From the NCBI GenBank assembly GCA_949286015.1, contig CASEBB010000022.1, positions 1 through 52,195 on the forward strand: a stretch of 52,195 nucleotides of DNA. Reading direction: 5' to 3'. The DNA comes from an uncultured Succinivibrionaceae bacterium (lineage in GTDB: Bacteria; Pseudomonadota; Gammaproteobacteria; Enterobacterales; Succinivibrionaceae). Positions 19,035 to 28,880 of the stretch are shown piece by piece. Both the position numbers and the translations under genes were made by a program. The notes below the pieces were generated by a model, which was not told the origin of the DNA, did not search any database, and saw only the letters and a list, made by a program, of their open reading frames with translations. Each line of letters opens with the position of its first letter. The stretch's first letter is position 1.

Positions 19035-20315
19035 ATGCTCTTTTTAGACGAACTCCTCTTAGATTCGTACTTCGATGCGACCGCTCCCGTAAAGTTAACC
19101 ACTGCCAAAACAGGCGTGTATGCGCCACCTACGCTGCCCAACTTCATGGCGTATTTGCGCAATCTCGAGGTGGGCATGTTCGATCTGGGCTGGGCCGTGA
19201 TCGGCTCCTGTAACAAGATCCCTAACCTGCATCCATGGAAGGCACCAAAGCGCGAGCAATTGCACCTGTGGGCGCAGCAGAATCTGCTCTCTGGTCGTGC
19301 CAATTCCTTAAACCTCCGCCTTGCAGATACTGACAGTATTGCTCTCGATTGTGATTTCCACTCCCCAGAGCTTATGCAGCTTTTCATGCGCCTGCTGCAA
19401 GATTACTTGCTGTTAGCTCCCAGCCAACTCTATACCTGCAGTGGCAAAAAGGGCGGCAAGATCTTCTTTCGCTATCCCAAGGCCACCCCAGATGAGCGCT
19501 TGCCACGCCAGCTGGGGCCTACTGCCTATAGCGCCGGTCACGGCAATGATGCGGCCTATAAACAAGAGCTGGAGCTCAAGTCGGATGTGAGCACTGTGGC
19601 TGGCCTCTATGGCAAGGTCAATGGCCGCGATGTGGTGTATGGCCCTTATGCAGACTACAAGTTTGTCTGCAACACACGGCCAATGGATCTGCCGCTGCTT
19701 ACCGCCGCGCAACTACATGGTCTCACGTGGCGCTATCACGCCCTGCTGCACGCTTACGGCATGGTCGATAGCAAAAACAACAGTGTGTTACCACCGCCGC
19801 AGAGTCGTATGACCACTGAGGCGCTGTGCTCGGTCGTGTTTCTCCGCTACCTCTTTGGTTTGGGCTGTGAGAAGGGCAAATTAGACGCCATTGTCCGCAA
19901 CATCGAGCAAGGTGCCAACCGTGACTTGCTGTTAGTGTGGCTCAACTTCGCAGGGCAGTCTGTCGCTTACCGTGCGTTGAGTGAGGTCTCTGCGGGCGTG
20001 CCGCCACAAGAGGTGGGGGTATGGCAGCGCTTCAAGCAGAAGCTGCTTGCGCTGCCGACAGTCGATGCGTGGAATTGGCTCTTAAGCTCCAGCAACCGCC
20101 TGTTTTCCCTGATGATGCCTGAGGTGCAAAGCTTACGCTTCCGCGTCGTACAGGCATCAAGATGGAGTTTGATTGCTGATATCAGCAAATTCGTCTGGGC
20201 TTATGCTCCGCTGCCTGTACTTTTGCTGAGCGTAAGGTCGCGCGGCACCCGCACTTTTGATGAGATTGCACAGCTGATTTGCGATGCGGTGCAGCGCCCT
20301 CATTATCAGGTTTAA
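19035..20315 (+). CDS. Prim-Pol (AEP)-like DNA primase/polymerase
   Basis: The ATG at 19035 is chosen because AGGAGG stands 5 bases before it; a GTG at 19029 is too close to that site. 426 residues. The N-terminal half fits the archaeo-eukaryotic primase fold of phage/plasmid Prim-Pol proteins: motif I ADTDSIALDCDFHSPE (the DxD metal ligands) near residue 100; motif II region TCSGKKGGKIFFRY, where the usual sxH histidine appears as a Lys/Phe variant; and motif III region QELELKSDVST, followed by VVYGPY. The C-terminal half (about 240-426) is helical and unassigned. Such enzymes prime and sometimes extend DNA. It is the last gene of the island. The departure at motif II means activity is not assured. 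Confidence 0.65.
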   Translation: MLFLDELLLDSYFDATAPVKLTTAKTGVYAPPTLPNFMAYLRNLEVGMFDLGWAVIGSCNKIPNLHPWKAPKREQLHLWAQQNLLSGRANSLNLRLADTDSIALDCDFHSPELMQLFMRLLQDYLLLAPSQLYTCSGKKGGKIFFRYPKATPDERLPRQLGPTAYSAGHGNDAAYKQELELKSDVSTVAGLYGKVNGRDVVYGPYADYKFVCNTRPMDLPLLTAAQLHGLTWRYHALLHAYGMVDSKNNSVLPPPQSRMTTEALCSVVFLRYLFGLGCEKGKLDAIVRNIEQGANRDLLLVWLNFAGQSVAYRALSEVSAGVPPQEVGVWQRFKQKLLALPTVDAWNWLLSSSNRLFSLMMPEVQSLRFRVVQASRWSLIADISKFVWAYAPLPVLLLSVRSRGTRTFDEIAQLICDAVQRPHYQV

Positions 20316-20323
20316 GGTGGCCG

Positions 20324-20367
20324 CTTTTAAGGTGCAGTCTGACTTGTACACTTGACTGCACCGTAAA
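20324..20367 (+). terminator. Hairpin after the primase-like gene
   Basis: A 15-bp stem (one mismatch), TTTTAAGGTGCAGTC / GACTGCACCGTAAAA, starts 9 bases after the stop codon. There is no T run downstream on the plus strand; it may work as a bidirectional or Rho-assisted stop, or as an mRNA-stabilising stem. Confidence 0.55.
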
Positions 20368-21821
20368 ACCTGTGGTGACGGCCAATAGCCATAGACATCG
20401 TGCTTTTTGCCTTGTTTACGCTCTTGTAAGGCGAGACTCTCATGGATTGCCGGTGCGGGCGGGATGGAGGACGAGAACAGCGCTAAGAAGGTGCTTGTTA
20501 GGTGGTGACACAAGCGCAAATGGGACACGCGAGTGAAGCGGTAGTTGTGTGTGTGGAGCGTTTTTCCCCTTGCTCCTTTAGAGTGTTTCCCCTGTGTTGT
20601 TGGTTTAAAACCGGCCTTTGAGGTGAGGGCAGGCCCTTGAGGCAGAAACTTGATATGGCGCATCGAGCGTCGCTACCGCGACGTATCTGCGGCAGGTTAA
20701 AGGCAAGTAGCGTTGCTCACACAAGGGAAAAACGCTCTCTGTGCGTGCGTGTGTGTGGCGTGTTTGCGTGTGTGGCAGCTTGAGCTTATGTGGTTGGGAA
20801 GAGGGGCTGCTGCCTACCAGAGCAGCTACTGCGTGCGCCTGTTCAAGCCGTATAGCTCCTTGTCCTTGCTACCCACAACATCATCACCAGATGAGATCGG
20901 ATCGTGGCTCTAAGCTGGTACCCTCTGTTGGAAAGGCCGCCCTGTCAACTTGAAAAGCTGATGCTTACGCTCTTTGTGCTGCGTCAAGCCGCTGTGCCCA
21001 CCTATGTGGCGCGCACCTAAAAAGCACTCTGCGATCTTTCTTACGCAATCTTCTGTGCCATGCCCGCAACTTTACGCTAAAGTGTGGGGACGAGAAATCG
21101 CTCACCTGTAGTGAGACCTTAACCTTGTAGGTTGCGCCGCCGCTGTTTGCGCGGCCGCATGCGCCATGCGCCATTTGCCATTCTCAGTAATGGCTGCCGT
21201 CACTATAGTAGGTGCAGGCTCCCTCTCCCTCCTTTGGCTCTGGCGGCTGCATGGTGCTACGCAGCGCAGCGTAGTGCGTGCTGCTACCGGTGACATCCCC
21301 TTTGCTCATGGTTGCATGGTTGTGCGGACAATCGCGCCATATTGCCCTTAAAGCCCGTAGCAAAGCGCTTTCTCCGCTATGGCCGCCTGTGAGCCACTGT
21401 CGATCACGTCTGACAAGTTTTCCCTTTTTGCTGAAAAAAGAGTAAAATAGTAGATGTGAACTTACGGGTTTGCCGTAATATTTGTTTTCAGCTTTAGTTA
21501 CCGCGAGGTGCAGGCTTTTTTGAATTAAGTTGCGGTGCAGGCGTTTGTGCCTGTGAGGCGTAGGCCTCCCTTGCGCTGGTGCCTTTTGGGCTGTCAGTAA
21601 GCTCATACGCGTTTTCCCCGTGTGGACAGGGCGTAGGGGGCGCAAGGACTTTAGTTTTACGTTGTTATTAGTGATGCCAGCTCGCGGGTGCTGCACTGTT
21701 TCTTGCGGCGCCGTGTACCCTCATCGTGATGCTGGTTTAGTTAGTGTGCACTGTGCGGCTCACACGCTCCGTGGTAGGCGTGCCTTAGCTCCGTACAGCG
21801 CGGATTTGATGGAATATTAGT
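20368..21821. other. 1.45-kb intergenic region before ssb
   Basis: I see no credible gene: the open frames are Cys/Arg/Leu-rich, lack binding sites and overlap on several strands. A palindromic CGTCGCTACCGCGACG lies at 20668-20683, and its inverse arrangement recurs near 32998. An AT-rich patch at 21410-21450 containing TAAAAT is the likeliest ssb promoter. A three-codon minicistron (ATG GAA TAT TAG) ends one base before the ssb start. Confidence 0.4.
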
Positions 21822-22862
21822 ATGCCTCGTAGCCTCAATAAGGTGCTTTTAATCGGTTATGTCACCGAGGAGCCAAAGATCCGTACTTTCGACTCTGGCG
21901 CCAAGGTCGCAAACATCACGGTGGCAACCAACGACTCCCGCTTAAGCAAGGAGACCGGTCAGCGTGAAGAGACCACCGAGTGGAACCGTGTGGTCTTTTG
22001 GAACGGCATGGCTAACACCGTAGAGACCTATGTCCACAAGGGCTCCCGCATGTACGTGGAGGGCCACCTCGCTACTCGCACCTACGATAAGGACGGCCAG
22101 CGCGTGTATCGCACGGAAATCGTCGCCGATAACATGATCATGCTGGATTCGCGCGGTGATCACGGTAACGGTGGTAGTGGCAGTGGTAACAGCCAAGGTG
22201 GCAGCAATGGCGGTTACACCCCATTTAGCAACGGTAACAACGGCGGTAACAGCAATTATGGCAGCCGCAGTGCCGGTGGCTCCTATGGCAACCGCAGCGC
22301 TAACAGCAACTACGGCAATCGCAGCGCTGGTGGCTGGAACAACAACAACCAGAACCAGCAGAACAATCAAGGCGGCGGTAACAACACCCCTTGGACTAAC
22401 GCTGCCAACAACAATGGCGGCAACAACGGTGGCCAGCGTGGCGGCTGGGGTAGCAGTGGCAACCAAAATCAGCAGTATGGTGCGGCTGCCAACGGTGGTA
22501 ACAACAACCAACAGGGTGGCAACAACTCCGCTGCTAACAACAATGCCACGGTAGCTCCTTGGTCTAACCCTAACTTCAATCAGGGCTGGAACAACCCTAA
22601 TGGGGGCAATGCTGGTGGCTTTAACGGTGGTTTTAACAACCAGCAGCAAAACAATGGCGGCCAAGGCCAAAACCAGAACCAAGGTCAGGGCAATGGCCAG
22701 CTGCCTCAGGGCGTGAGCATGGGCATGCCTCACAACCAAGGTGGCAACAACGCTGGCAACGGCGGCTTTAACGGCGGCAATGCGGGCAATGGCGGCAATG
22801 GCAACTTCTCTGGCGGCCCTCAAGGCAATATGGGCGGCGGTGACGACGACATTCCGTTTTAA
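21822..22862 (+). CDS. ssb: Single-stranded DNA-binding protein with very long linker
   Basis: 346 residues against about 170-180 in most gammaproteobacteria. Residues 1-110 are the OB fold: SLNKVLLIGYVTEEPKIR, then ETTEWNRVVFWN and VEGHLATRTY. Residues about 115-335 are an intrinsically disordered Gly/Asn/Gln linker. The end, GDDDIPF, is the acidic tip that recruits DNA-metabolism partners. SSB coats single strands during replication, repair and recombination. The usual partner uvrA is present 12 kb away, with the replication-like island between them. In many gammaproteobacteria ssb and uvrA are divergent neighbours, so the island may have been inserted between them. A strong terminator follows. 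Confidence 0.97.
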   Translation: MPRSLNKVLLIGYVTEEPKIRTFDSGAKVANITVATNDSRLSKETGQREETTEWNRVVFWNGMANTVETYVHKGSRMYVEGHLATRTYDKDGQRVYRTEIVADNMIMLDSRGDHGNGGSGSGNSQGGSNGGYTPFSNGNNGGNSNYGSRSAGGSYGNRSANSNYGNRSAGGWNNNNQNQQNNQGGGNNTPWTNAANNNGGNNGGQRGGWGSSGNQNQQYGAAANGGNNNQQGGNNSAANNNATVAPWSNPNFNQGWNNPNGGNAGGFNGGFNNQQQNNGGQGQNQNQGQGNGQLPQGVSMGMPHNQGGNNAGNGGFNGGNAGNGGNGNFSGGPQGNMGGGDDDIPF

Positions 22863-22957
22863 TTGATTGATCGCCACTGCAGAGCGTTAGCCGCAGCCTC
22901 TGCCTTTTCTTAGGGCTGGGCTGGCTGCGCTGCTTGCTTTGAGCTCGCTTTAGCCAC

Positions 22958-22998
22958 ACGCCTCTGTTTTCTTAAGAAGACAGGGGCGTTGTTATTTG
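22958..22998 (+). terminator. Intrinsic terminator of ssb
   Basis: A 16-bp stem with two G-U pairs, ACGCCTCTGTTTTCTT / AAGAAGACAGGGGCGT, is followed by TGTTATTT on the plus strand. Confidence 0.75.
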
Positions 22999-24458
22999 CA
23001 GCTACCTTTGAGGAGCGCTCGCTGACTGTCTGGATGGCGGCTGGCTATAGCAGCGTGGGTCATTCCCTGTGGCTCCCGCCACACTCTAAGCATGGTGCTC
23101 TTGCAGCTGGCCTCACGGCCTATAGCGCTGTGGATAGGGTGCCTCTAAAGAGCGCTTGTGGTGGCAGCGGTGGCGCCGCCTGCTCTGGTCTTGCTGCTTT
23201 TGTCTTGCTTCGTGCTGGGGGTTGCAGCTGTGCTGGCTAGCCTGCCTCTCAGCACTCAACCCACACGTGCGCTCACTACAGCTTAATACCTCCCCATTAC
23301 CTCCCTCTGTACCCTTAAGCACACCCTCTCTTTGCTCTCCTTACCCCGCCTTTAGACCCCAGCTCGCTATAGCTCTGAAAATGCTTCCGGTATATTAAAA
23401 ATTCTCATCGCCAAAATATACTGCCCTAACCAAAGCCCATAAACAAGCCAAGTAGGGGGCCTCTGCCCTCGCCTCGGTCGCGGCGCTTCTTCCATACAGG
23501 CAAGTCTACATCTAGCAGGGGCAGGTCACATACCACCATGGCCAAGGAAGCGCATAGCCTTGCTCAGGCGCGTTATGATATACTTTGCACGCAAAAATTT
23601 TTGCTAAAACATGCTGCCTGTCACGCGGTTTGCACACACCTCTTGCTCGGGGCGTAACTAGGCTCTGGTATAGGGTCAACTACCCTCTTAGCCTTGACGC
23701 TATCCCCCAGCATTACCACGACAGCAACGTGGTAGAGACACAGCTCTGTCGTGGCACCGCCCTGTTGTCAGGTGTCAGGATCTGGCCTCATTACGCAGGT
23801 GTGTCCCCCTCCTTAATACAGGAGCTGGTGAACCGTCTACACCACCCTTGAGATGTGGGGTACATGACCCTGCCTCGAGGGGGTCACTGCGTGGGAGCTC
23901 TGCCTCCGCTTAAGCTGTACCGCCCGCTTCAGACTGCCTTGCCACGCAAGCACCTGTAGCCGCCAACAGTTTTGCAGATTAGTATACTAACACAATTAGT
24001 GAATTTAGTACACTGATCATAAAAATATCTGTAAGTTACGTGAGGTCGTGGCTATGACCGCACTACCGCCGCGTGCTTACAGCCTGTCCCGTGGGCTTGA
24101 GCCTGCGGACAGCCAATTTCTAGCTAGCGTCTGCGGTGGAGACTGGTATCAGCTTTCGCCGCCGCGCTGGCACAAACACTAAGATGGCTCACTGCCTTAA
24201 TGGTGGTAAGACATCTCTGGTCGCAAGTCCCTCTTTCATAGGCTCGGCCTTGCTTACCCAAGACCGCATTCGAGGGATAAGGCGCCTCGTCGCCAGCGGC
24301 GATCCCCCTGTAGCTTGCCTGAGCTGCACTTGCTCTGACCACGTAAGTGCTACTCAGCGTTGTGCGCTGCTATAGGTGCCCTCGCCTGACTTGCTTCATT
24401 TTGCTGGTCACTGTGTGGTTGCAGAAAATGTCAATTCTAGCGGCCAAGGTTTGTTCAC
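22999..24458. other. 1.45-kb gene-poor region before mreB
   Basis: No supported coding sequence. The sequence is AT-rich at 23990-24040 (containing TAGTATACTAACACAATTAG), a possible upstream promoter area. GGGGCGTAACTAGG at 23649 recurs at 34743. The mreB binding site (AAGG) is at the right end. Confidence 0.4.
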
Positions 24459-25508
24459 ATGTTTAAAAAACTTCGCGCCATGTTCTCTAACGATCTCTCG
24501 ATCGATTTGGGAACCGCTAACACCTTAGTCTACGTCAAGAATAAAGGCATCGTTCTGAACGAGCCATCAGTAGTGGCCGTCCGCCTTGACAAAAATGGTG
24601 GTGCCCAGCGCAAAGTCGATGCTGTCGGTAAAGCCGCTAAGGTGATGCTGGGTAAGAACCCAGATAACATCGAAGTTATCCGCCCAATGAAAGACGGCGT
24701 GATCGCTGACTTCCAATACACCGAGAAGATGCTCCAGTTCTTCATCGATAAGGTGTTGACCGGCTCGCACTTCTTCCCATTTAAGCCTTCCCCTCGCGTC
24801 TTAGTCTGCGTTCCTTGCGGTGCTACCCAAGTCGAGCGCCGCGCGATTCGTGAGTCCGTCGAGGGCGCCGGTGCCTCTGAGGTGTTCTTAATCACCGAGC
24901 CAATGGCCGCCGCTATCGGTGCTGGCCTGCCTGTGTCCGAGGCCGCTGGTTCCATGATCGTCGATATCGGTGGTGGTACCACTGAAGTGGCCATCATCTC
25001 CTTAAACGGTGTGGTTTACTCCTCCTCTGTGCGTATCGGTGGTGACCGCTTTGATCAGGCCATTATCAACTACGTGCGCAACACCAAGCGCTACGAGATT
25101 GGTGAGGCTACCGCTGAGCAAGTAAAGATCGAGATTGGCTCTGCCTACGCCGAGCAGGAAATGCACGAAAAAGAAGTGCGTGGCCGCTCCGTGGTCGAGG
25201 GTGTACCTCGTTCCTTTACCTTAAACACCAACGAGATCTTAGAGGCCCTCTCTGACCCAATTAAGGGTATCGTGGCTGCCGTGCGTGTGGCCTTAGAGAA
25301 GTCCCCTCCAGAGCTGGCTGCTGATATCGCTGAGCGTGGCATGATGCTCTCCGGTGGTGGTGCGCTGCTGCACAACTTAGACAAGCTCTTACGCGAGGAA
25401 ACAGGTATTCCAGTGATCGTGGCTGACGATCCATTAACCTGTGTGGCGCGTGGTGGCGGTCGTGCTTTAGAGATGTACGACGCTCAAGACAACGAGCTCT
25501 TTGATTAA
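24459..25508 (+). CDS. mreB: Rod shape-determining protein MreB (actin-like)
   Basis: 349 residues, the usual length. Actin-fold nucleotide-binding motifs are all present: [10 protein letters not shown] (phosphate 1), [14 protein letters not shown] (phosphate 2) and the adenosine motif [13 protein letters not shown]. MreB forms filaments under the inner membrane that position elongation-phase peptidoglycan synthesis. The amphipathic N-terminus MFKKLRAMF is the membrane-binding helix. It is separated from mreC by 474 bases holding a terminator-like hairpin and an R1 repeat, so part of the transcription probably stops after mreB, giving it higher expression than mreCD. Confidence 0.99.
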   Translation: MFKKLRAMFSNDLSIDLGTANTLVYVKNKGIVLNEPSVVAVRLDKNGGAQRKVDAVGKAAKVMLGKNPDNIEVIRPMKDGVIADFQYTEKMLQFFIDKVLTGSHFFPFKPSPRVLVCVPCGATQVERRAIRESVEGAGASEVFLITEPMAAAIGAGLPVSEAAGSMIVDIGGGTTEVAIISLNGVVYSSSVRIGGDRFDQAIINYVRNTKRYEIGEATAEQVKIEIGSAYAEQEMHEKEVRGRSVVEGVPRSFTLNTNEILEALSDPIKGIVAAVRVALEKSPPELAADIAERGMMLSGGGALLHNLDKLLREETGIPVIVADDPLTCVARGGGRALEMYDAQDNELFD

Positions 25509-25580
25509 GCTCGTGTGCCGCTCCGCTCATGGCTCATGACAGAGGAGCAGCATTGTCGTAAAAGCTATTTTCAGGTGTCT

Positions 25581-25616
25581 CGCCCAGCCACTTGTGGTTG
25601 GGCGTCACTGTTTTTA
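25581..25616 (+). terminator. Terminator after mreB
   Basis: Stem CGCCCAGCCAC / GTGGTTGGGCG (one G-U pair) with TTTTT six bases further. It is likely a partial terminator between mreB and mreC. Confidence 0.7.
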
Positions 25617-25671
25617 GAGTGGGCCTTGGGGCGCTGGTGATCACCTGTAAGTGGCCACTTCAGCACTAGGC

Positions 25672-25699
25672 ACTAAGGCTAAGGCTAAGGCTAAGGCAT
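25672..25699 (+). repeat. Short tandem hexamer (AAGGCT/GGCTAA)x4
   Basis: Four consecutive AAGGCT-type hexamers, a slippage-prone microsatellite directly before R1 copy A. Confidence 0.7.
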
Positions 25700-25703
25700 C
25701 AGC

Positions 25704-25858
25704 TTAGGAACGACTGACTTAATAAATGACGGAATTTAGGGCACGCATGCAGGCCTATCTCAAGATAGGCTCAGGCTTGCTTGCACCTTTTATCTCGAGG
25801 TGGGACGTTGCAGCCACGCACCACTACATCCGTCGCTTATTAGCTCACTCTTTCCTTA
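25704..25858 (-). repeat. Repeat family R1, copy A (mreB-mreC gap)
   Basis: About 155 bp, inverted relative to the other copies. It contains both family hairpin segments (CACCTCGAGATAAAAGGTGC and CCTATCTTGAGATAGG, seen here as reverse complement) and the ends AGGAACGACTGACTTAATAA and GCTCACTCTTTCCTTA, which are imperfect inverted repeats of one another. Confidence 0.85.
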
Positions 25859-25982
25859 CGCAGAGCGTCGCGGCCTGTAGACGCTTCAGCTTCCTCACCC
25901 CCTGCCCTCATCCCTCATCACTTTCGCTTTTTCCTCCAAATTGCGTCAGAGGAGCCACGTTGCATCGCTCGAGGACACACGA

Positions 25983-27251
25983 TTGAATCGCGATGATACC
26001 CCTGTACTCTTTATCACACTGCGCTTTCTCTTAGTGCTGGTGTTGTCGATCGTGCTCATCTTTGTCGATGTACGCTTGAAGCTCTTAAGTGATTTTCGCT
26101 ACTACGTCGAAACCACGCTCTACCCTATCTTTATCTTCGCTGATTCCCCGCACTCCGTCTCCGAAGTCGTCTCCTCTCAATTTAAAACCCGTGCTGAGCT
26201 CTTAGAAGAAAACGAGCGCCTCTCTGCTGAGAACTATATGCAGCGGGTCGATATCATGCGCCTGCGCTCCTTAGAGCAAGAAAACGCGGCCATGCGTAAG
26301 CTGCTCAACTCCCCTCTGCGCGTCTCTTCACGGCGTATGTTCGCAGAGGTGATCAGCGTCGACTCCGATCCTTACTTACAGCGTGTGGTGGTAAATCGCG
26401 GCGCCAGTTCCGGTGTCTATGCCGGTATGCCGGTCATTACCGACGAGGGCCTTGTCGGTCAAGTCGTAAGTGTGGCTTACGCCACCTCGCGTGTGTTGCT
26501 CTTTTCTGACCCATCCAGCGCCATCCCTGTTACCAATACCCGCAATCAAGTGCGCGCCATCCTCTCTGGCACCGGCATCCATGATGAGCTCGTGATCGAG
26601 AACATCCCGCGCTCTACTGACATCAAAGAAGGCGACCTCTTAGTCACCTCCGGTTTAGGTGGTGTCTACCCTGAAGGCTACCCTGTAGCCATTGTCAGCT
26701 CGGTGGGCTTTTCTGACGATCAGCCTTTTGCTGAGGTTAAGGCCAAGCCTTTGGTGGATACCGATAAGATCCGCTATGTGCTGATGTTCTGGTACCAGCC
26801 AAATATGGGCAATGACAGCCCTCTGGCTCCGGTAAAAGAGCAGACTGACGGCAAGCGCATCTTAAGACAAGAGCGCATTCGCCAGTTAATTGATGCCCTT
26901 ACCGATGATGACCGCTTAGAGGGACGCTCCGAGAGTAACGCCCAAGCTGTGGGTACCTCCGGCTCTACCGCCTCTGGTGTCAGCGGTGGTGGTGCCACGC
27001 GCCCAGCCAGCAATAATGCGGGTAATCCGCCACGGCGTATGGGCACGACCTCTAATGAGGGGGGTGCTACTACCCCAGCGCCAAGCGCTGCACTGCCACA
27101 TTTACTGTGGGGGCCGTCTGGTCAAGAGTTGCAACAGTTAAAGCAGGTGCCGTTGGTGCCACAGGATGGGCTGCAGGCGCAGGATGTGGTCTTAACTGTA
27201 GTCAGCGTTAGCGCGTCGGCCGACTCACTTGGGGGAGAGCACTATGCCTAA
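25983..27251 (+). CDS. mreC: Rod shape-determining protein MreC
   Basis: Bitopic inner-membrane protein linking MreB to the periplasmic wall machinery. One membrane helix near the start (FLLVLVLSIVLIFV), then a periplasmic coiled coil (ELLEENERLSAEN) and the beta-rich MreC core (VVNRGASSGVYAGMPVITDEGLVGQV, LLVTSGLGGVYPEGYPVA). No ATG is available; I prefer the TTG at 25983 because GAGG precedes it by 8 bases, although the frame is open from a TTG at 25941. The last 150 residues after the normal MreC end are a Ser/Gly/Pro-rich extension. It overlaps mreD by 8 bases. Confidence 0.94.
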   Translation: MNRDDTPVLFITLRFLLVLVLSIVLIFVDVRLKLLSDFRYYVETTLYPIFIFADSPHSVSEVVSSQFKTRAELLEENERLSAENYMQRVDIMRLRSLEQENAAMRKLLNSPLRVSSRRMFAEVISVDSDPYLQRVVVNRGASSGVYAGMPVITDEGLVGQVVSVAYATSRVLLFSDPSSAIPVTNTRNQVRAILSGTGIHDELVIENIPRSTDIKEGDLLVTSGLGGVYPEGYPVAIVSSVGFSDDQPFAEVKAKPLVDTDKIRYVLMFWYQPNMGNDSPLAPVKEQTDGKRILRQERIRQLIDALTDDDRLEGRSESNAQAVGTSGSTASGVSGGGATRPASNNAGNPPRRMGTTSNEGGATTPAPSAALPHLLWGPSGQELQQLKQVPLVPQDGLQAQDVVLTVVSVSASADSLGGEHYA

Positions 27252-27774
27252 TCCAAAAAACGAGGTACGCCGCTCCTCTTACGTCATCTTTTTCCCGCTG
27301 CTCTTTGTGATGCTGATTCTAGAGATCATGCATCTGCCTGCCTCGATTGCCGCCTATCGCCCTGATTTTCTGGCGACGCTGGTGCTCTTTTTTCTGAGCA
27401 AAGACCCAAAGCGCATCAATGTCGGCATCGCGTGGATTTCCGGCCTCATCTTAGACCTCATTTCGGGTGCTCCTTTTGGTATTAATGCGCTGACCTTAGC
27501 CTTGCAAGTGTTTATTGTGGGGACGCAGTTTAGACACTTTGCGGACTTTATGGTGTGGCAGCAGATGATCATCATTGGTATTGTCAATTTGGTGAGCCAC
27601 ATTGGTGTGTATTGGCTGGGGCATTTGATTGGGCAGAGCAGCTACACCACGCACTTTTCACTACAAGCGCTCATAACTTTGCTGATTTGGCCTATTATGC
27701 TGGGTATATACCGCTTCTTGTGGTACTTCTTCCGCGTCTCCAGTGTTTCGAGCAAGCCAGAGCAGGAGCTGTAG
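27244..27774 (+). CDS. mreD: Rod shape-determining protein MreD
   Basis: The ATG at 27244 has GGGGGAG directly upstream; the frame could start 15 bases earlier at a TTG that lacks a site. 176 residues with five to six membrane helices (SSYVIFFPLLFVMLILEI, then GIAWISGLILDLISGAPFG, the best conserved part). It is an inner-membrane partner of MreC in cell elongation. Overlap with mreC (ATGCCTAA) shows translational coupling. Confidence 0.95.
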   Translation: MPNPKNEVRRSSYVIFFPLLFVMLILEIMHLPASIAAYRPDFLATLVLFFLSKDPKRINVGIAWISGLILDLISGAPFGINALTLALQVFIVGTQFRHFADFMVWQQMIIIGIVNLVSHIGVYWLGHLIGQSSYTTHFSLQALITLLIWPIMLGIYRFLWYFFRVSSVSSKPEQEL

Positions 27775-28103
27775 AGCGCGGTGGCGTCTGAGAGCAGCGG
27801 TGTTTGTCTGATAGCAGCGCTGTTTAAGACGCTGTGCTGTTAGGCTCTAAAGTGCTACGGTGTTGTCAGTACCTGCGGTGCTGCGGCACTGGCTACGGTG
27901 TTCTTGAGATGTGAGCACGCTGCTGCCTGTAGTACCACCACTACCACTGCCACCACAAGAGCGCTGTTCTTACTGTTTTCTGTGCATTTAGGCCAATTGC
28001 TGGCTTTTGTTACTCACAGGCGGCCTGCGCCGCTGTGTCCATTCATGGCTCTGATGTCAGATAGCCTCAGGAGCTATCCTCTGGCATCATCGAGGAGACA
28101 GCA
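27775..28103. other. Intergenic region mreD-maf
   Basis: Imperfect direct repeats of GCAGCGgtGTTTGTCTGAT/AGCAGCGCTGTTT type, no gene. The maf binding site (GAGGAGAC) lies at the right end. Confidence 0.4.
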
Positions 28104-28703
28104 ATGTCTGACTACGATTTGATTTTGGCCTCCAGCTCGCCACGGCGGCGTGACTTCCTTGCCAAAATGGGCGTGCGCTTTGAAATTGTCAAACCAGACA
28201 CCGATGAAACGGTGCTCGTCGGTGAAGAGCCTCGCGCTTACGTCAGCCGCATGGCTGTAGAAAAGGCCCAAGATGTCGCTGCCTTACACCCGCATAATGT
28301 GGTGCTGGCTGCCGACACCGTGGTCGTGTGCCATGATGAAATCTTAGGCAAACCCGTCGATCGCGAAGACGCCAAGCGCATCTTACGTCTGCTCTCGGGC
28401 AATACCCATGAGGTCATGACCGCCGTCTGTGTCATTAAAGACGACGATATGCGTGAGCTCTTTGTCTCCACAAAGGTCACCTTTGCTCCACTTACCGAGG
28501 AGCTCATTGATACTTACGTGGCCTCAGGTGAGTGCGATGATAAGTCCGGTGCTTATGCGGTACAGGGCGTTGGGGCGATGTTTATTGATAAGGTCGAGGG
28601 CTCAGTAAGCTCCGTTGTGGGCTTGCCTATCTGTCAGGTGCGCCAGATCCTCTCTGATTTTGGCATTAAGCCTCGTACTGTCGACGCCTCATTGTGGGCT
28701 TAG
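28104..28703 (+). CDS. maf: Maf family nucleoside triphosphate pyrophosphatase
   Basis: 199 residues. Signature LILASSSPRRRDFL at the N-terminus, then VLAADTVVV, the catalytic Asp region, and SGAYAVQGVGAMFIDKVEGSVSSVVGLP. Family members hydrolyse dTTP/UTP or modified nucleotides (house-cleaning), and the position behind mreBCD is the conserved place of the YhdE-type protein. GAGGAG lies 9 bases before the ATG. The stop codon TAG lies inside the first bases of R1 copy B. The rng (RNase G) gene usually found next is not here. Confidence 0.96.
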   Translation: MSDYDLILASSSPRRRDFLAKMGVRFEIVKPDTDETVLVGEEPRAYVSRMAVEKAQDVAALHPHNVVLAADTVVVCHDEILGKPVDREDAKRILRLLSGNTHEVMTAVCVIKDDDMRELFVSTKVTFAPLTEELIDTYVASGECDDKSGAYAVQGVGAMFIDKVEGSVSSVVGLPICQVRQILSDFGIKPRTVDASLWA

Positions 28704-28856
28704 GAATGAGTGCTCTAATAAGTGACGGTGGCAAGGTTAAGTGCTGGTAACGTCCCACACCTCGAGATAAAAGGTGCAAGTGAACCTGAGCCTATCTTTA
28801 GATGGGCATGCTTGCTTGCCCTAATTCCGTCATTTATTAAGTTAGTCGTTCCTTAG
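28700..28856 (+). repeat. Repeat family R1, copy B (overlaps the maf stop codon)
   Basis: Begins TTAGGAATGAGTGCTCTAAT and ends ATTAAGTTAGTCGTTCCTTA. The left TTAG supplies the maf stop codon (28701-28703). It contains CACCTCGAGATAAAAGGTGC, able to form a hairpin, and GCCTATCTTTAGATGGGC. Confidence 0.88.
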
Positions 28857-28880
28857 TGCAGCGTACCCTGCTCCCCTGAA

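Noticed and set aside
21942..22877. 311-codon open frame opposite ssb
   Set aside because: A Val/Ala/Ile mirror of the Gly/Asn linker of ssb, created by codon bias.
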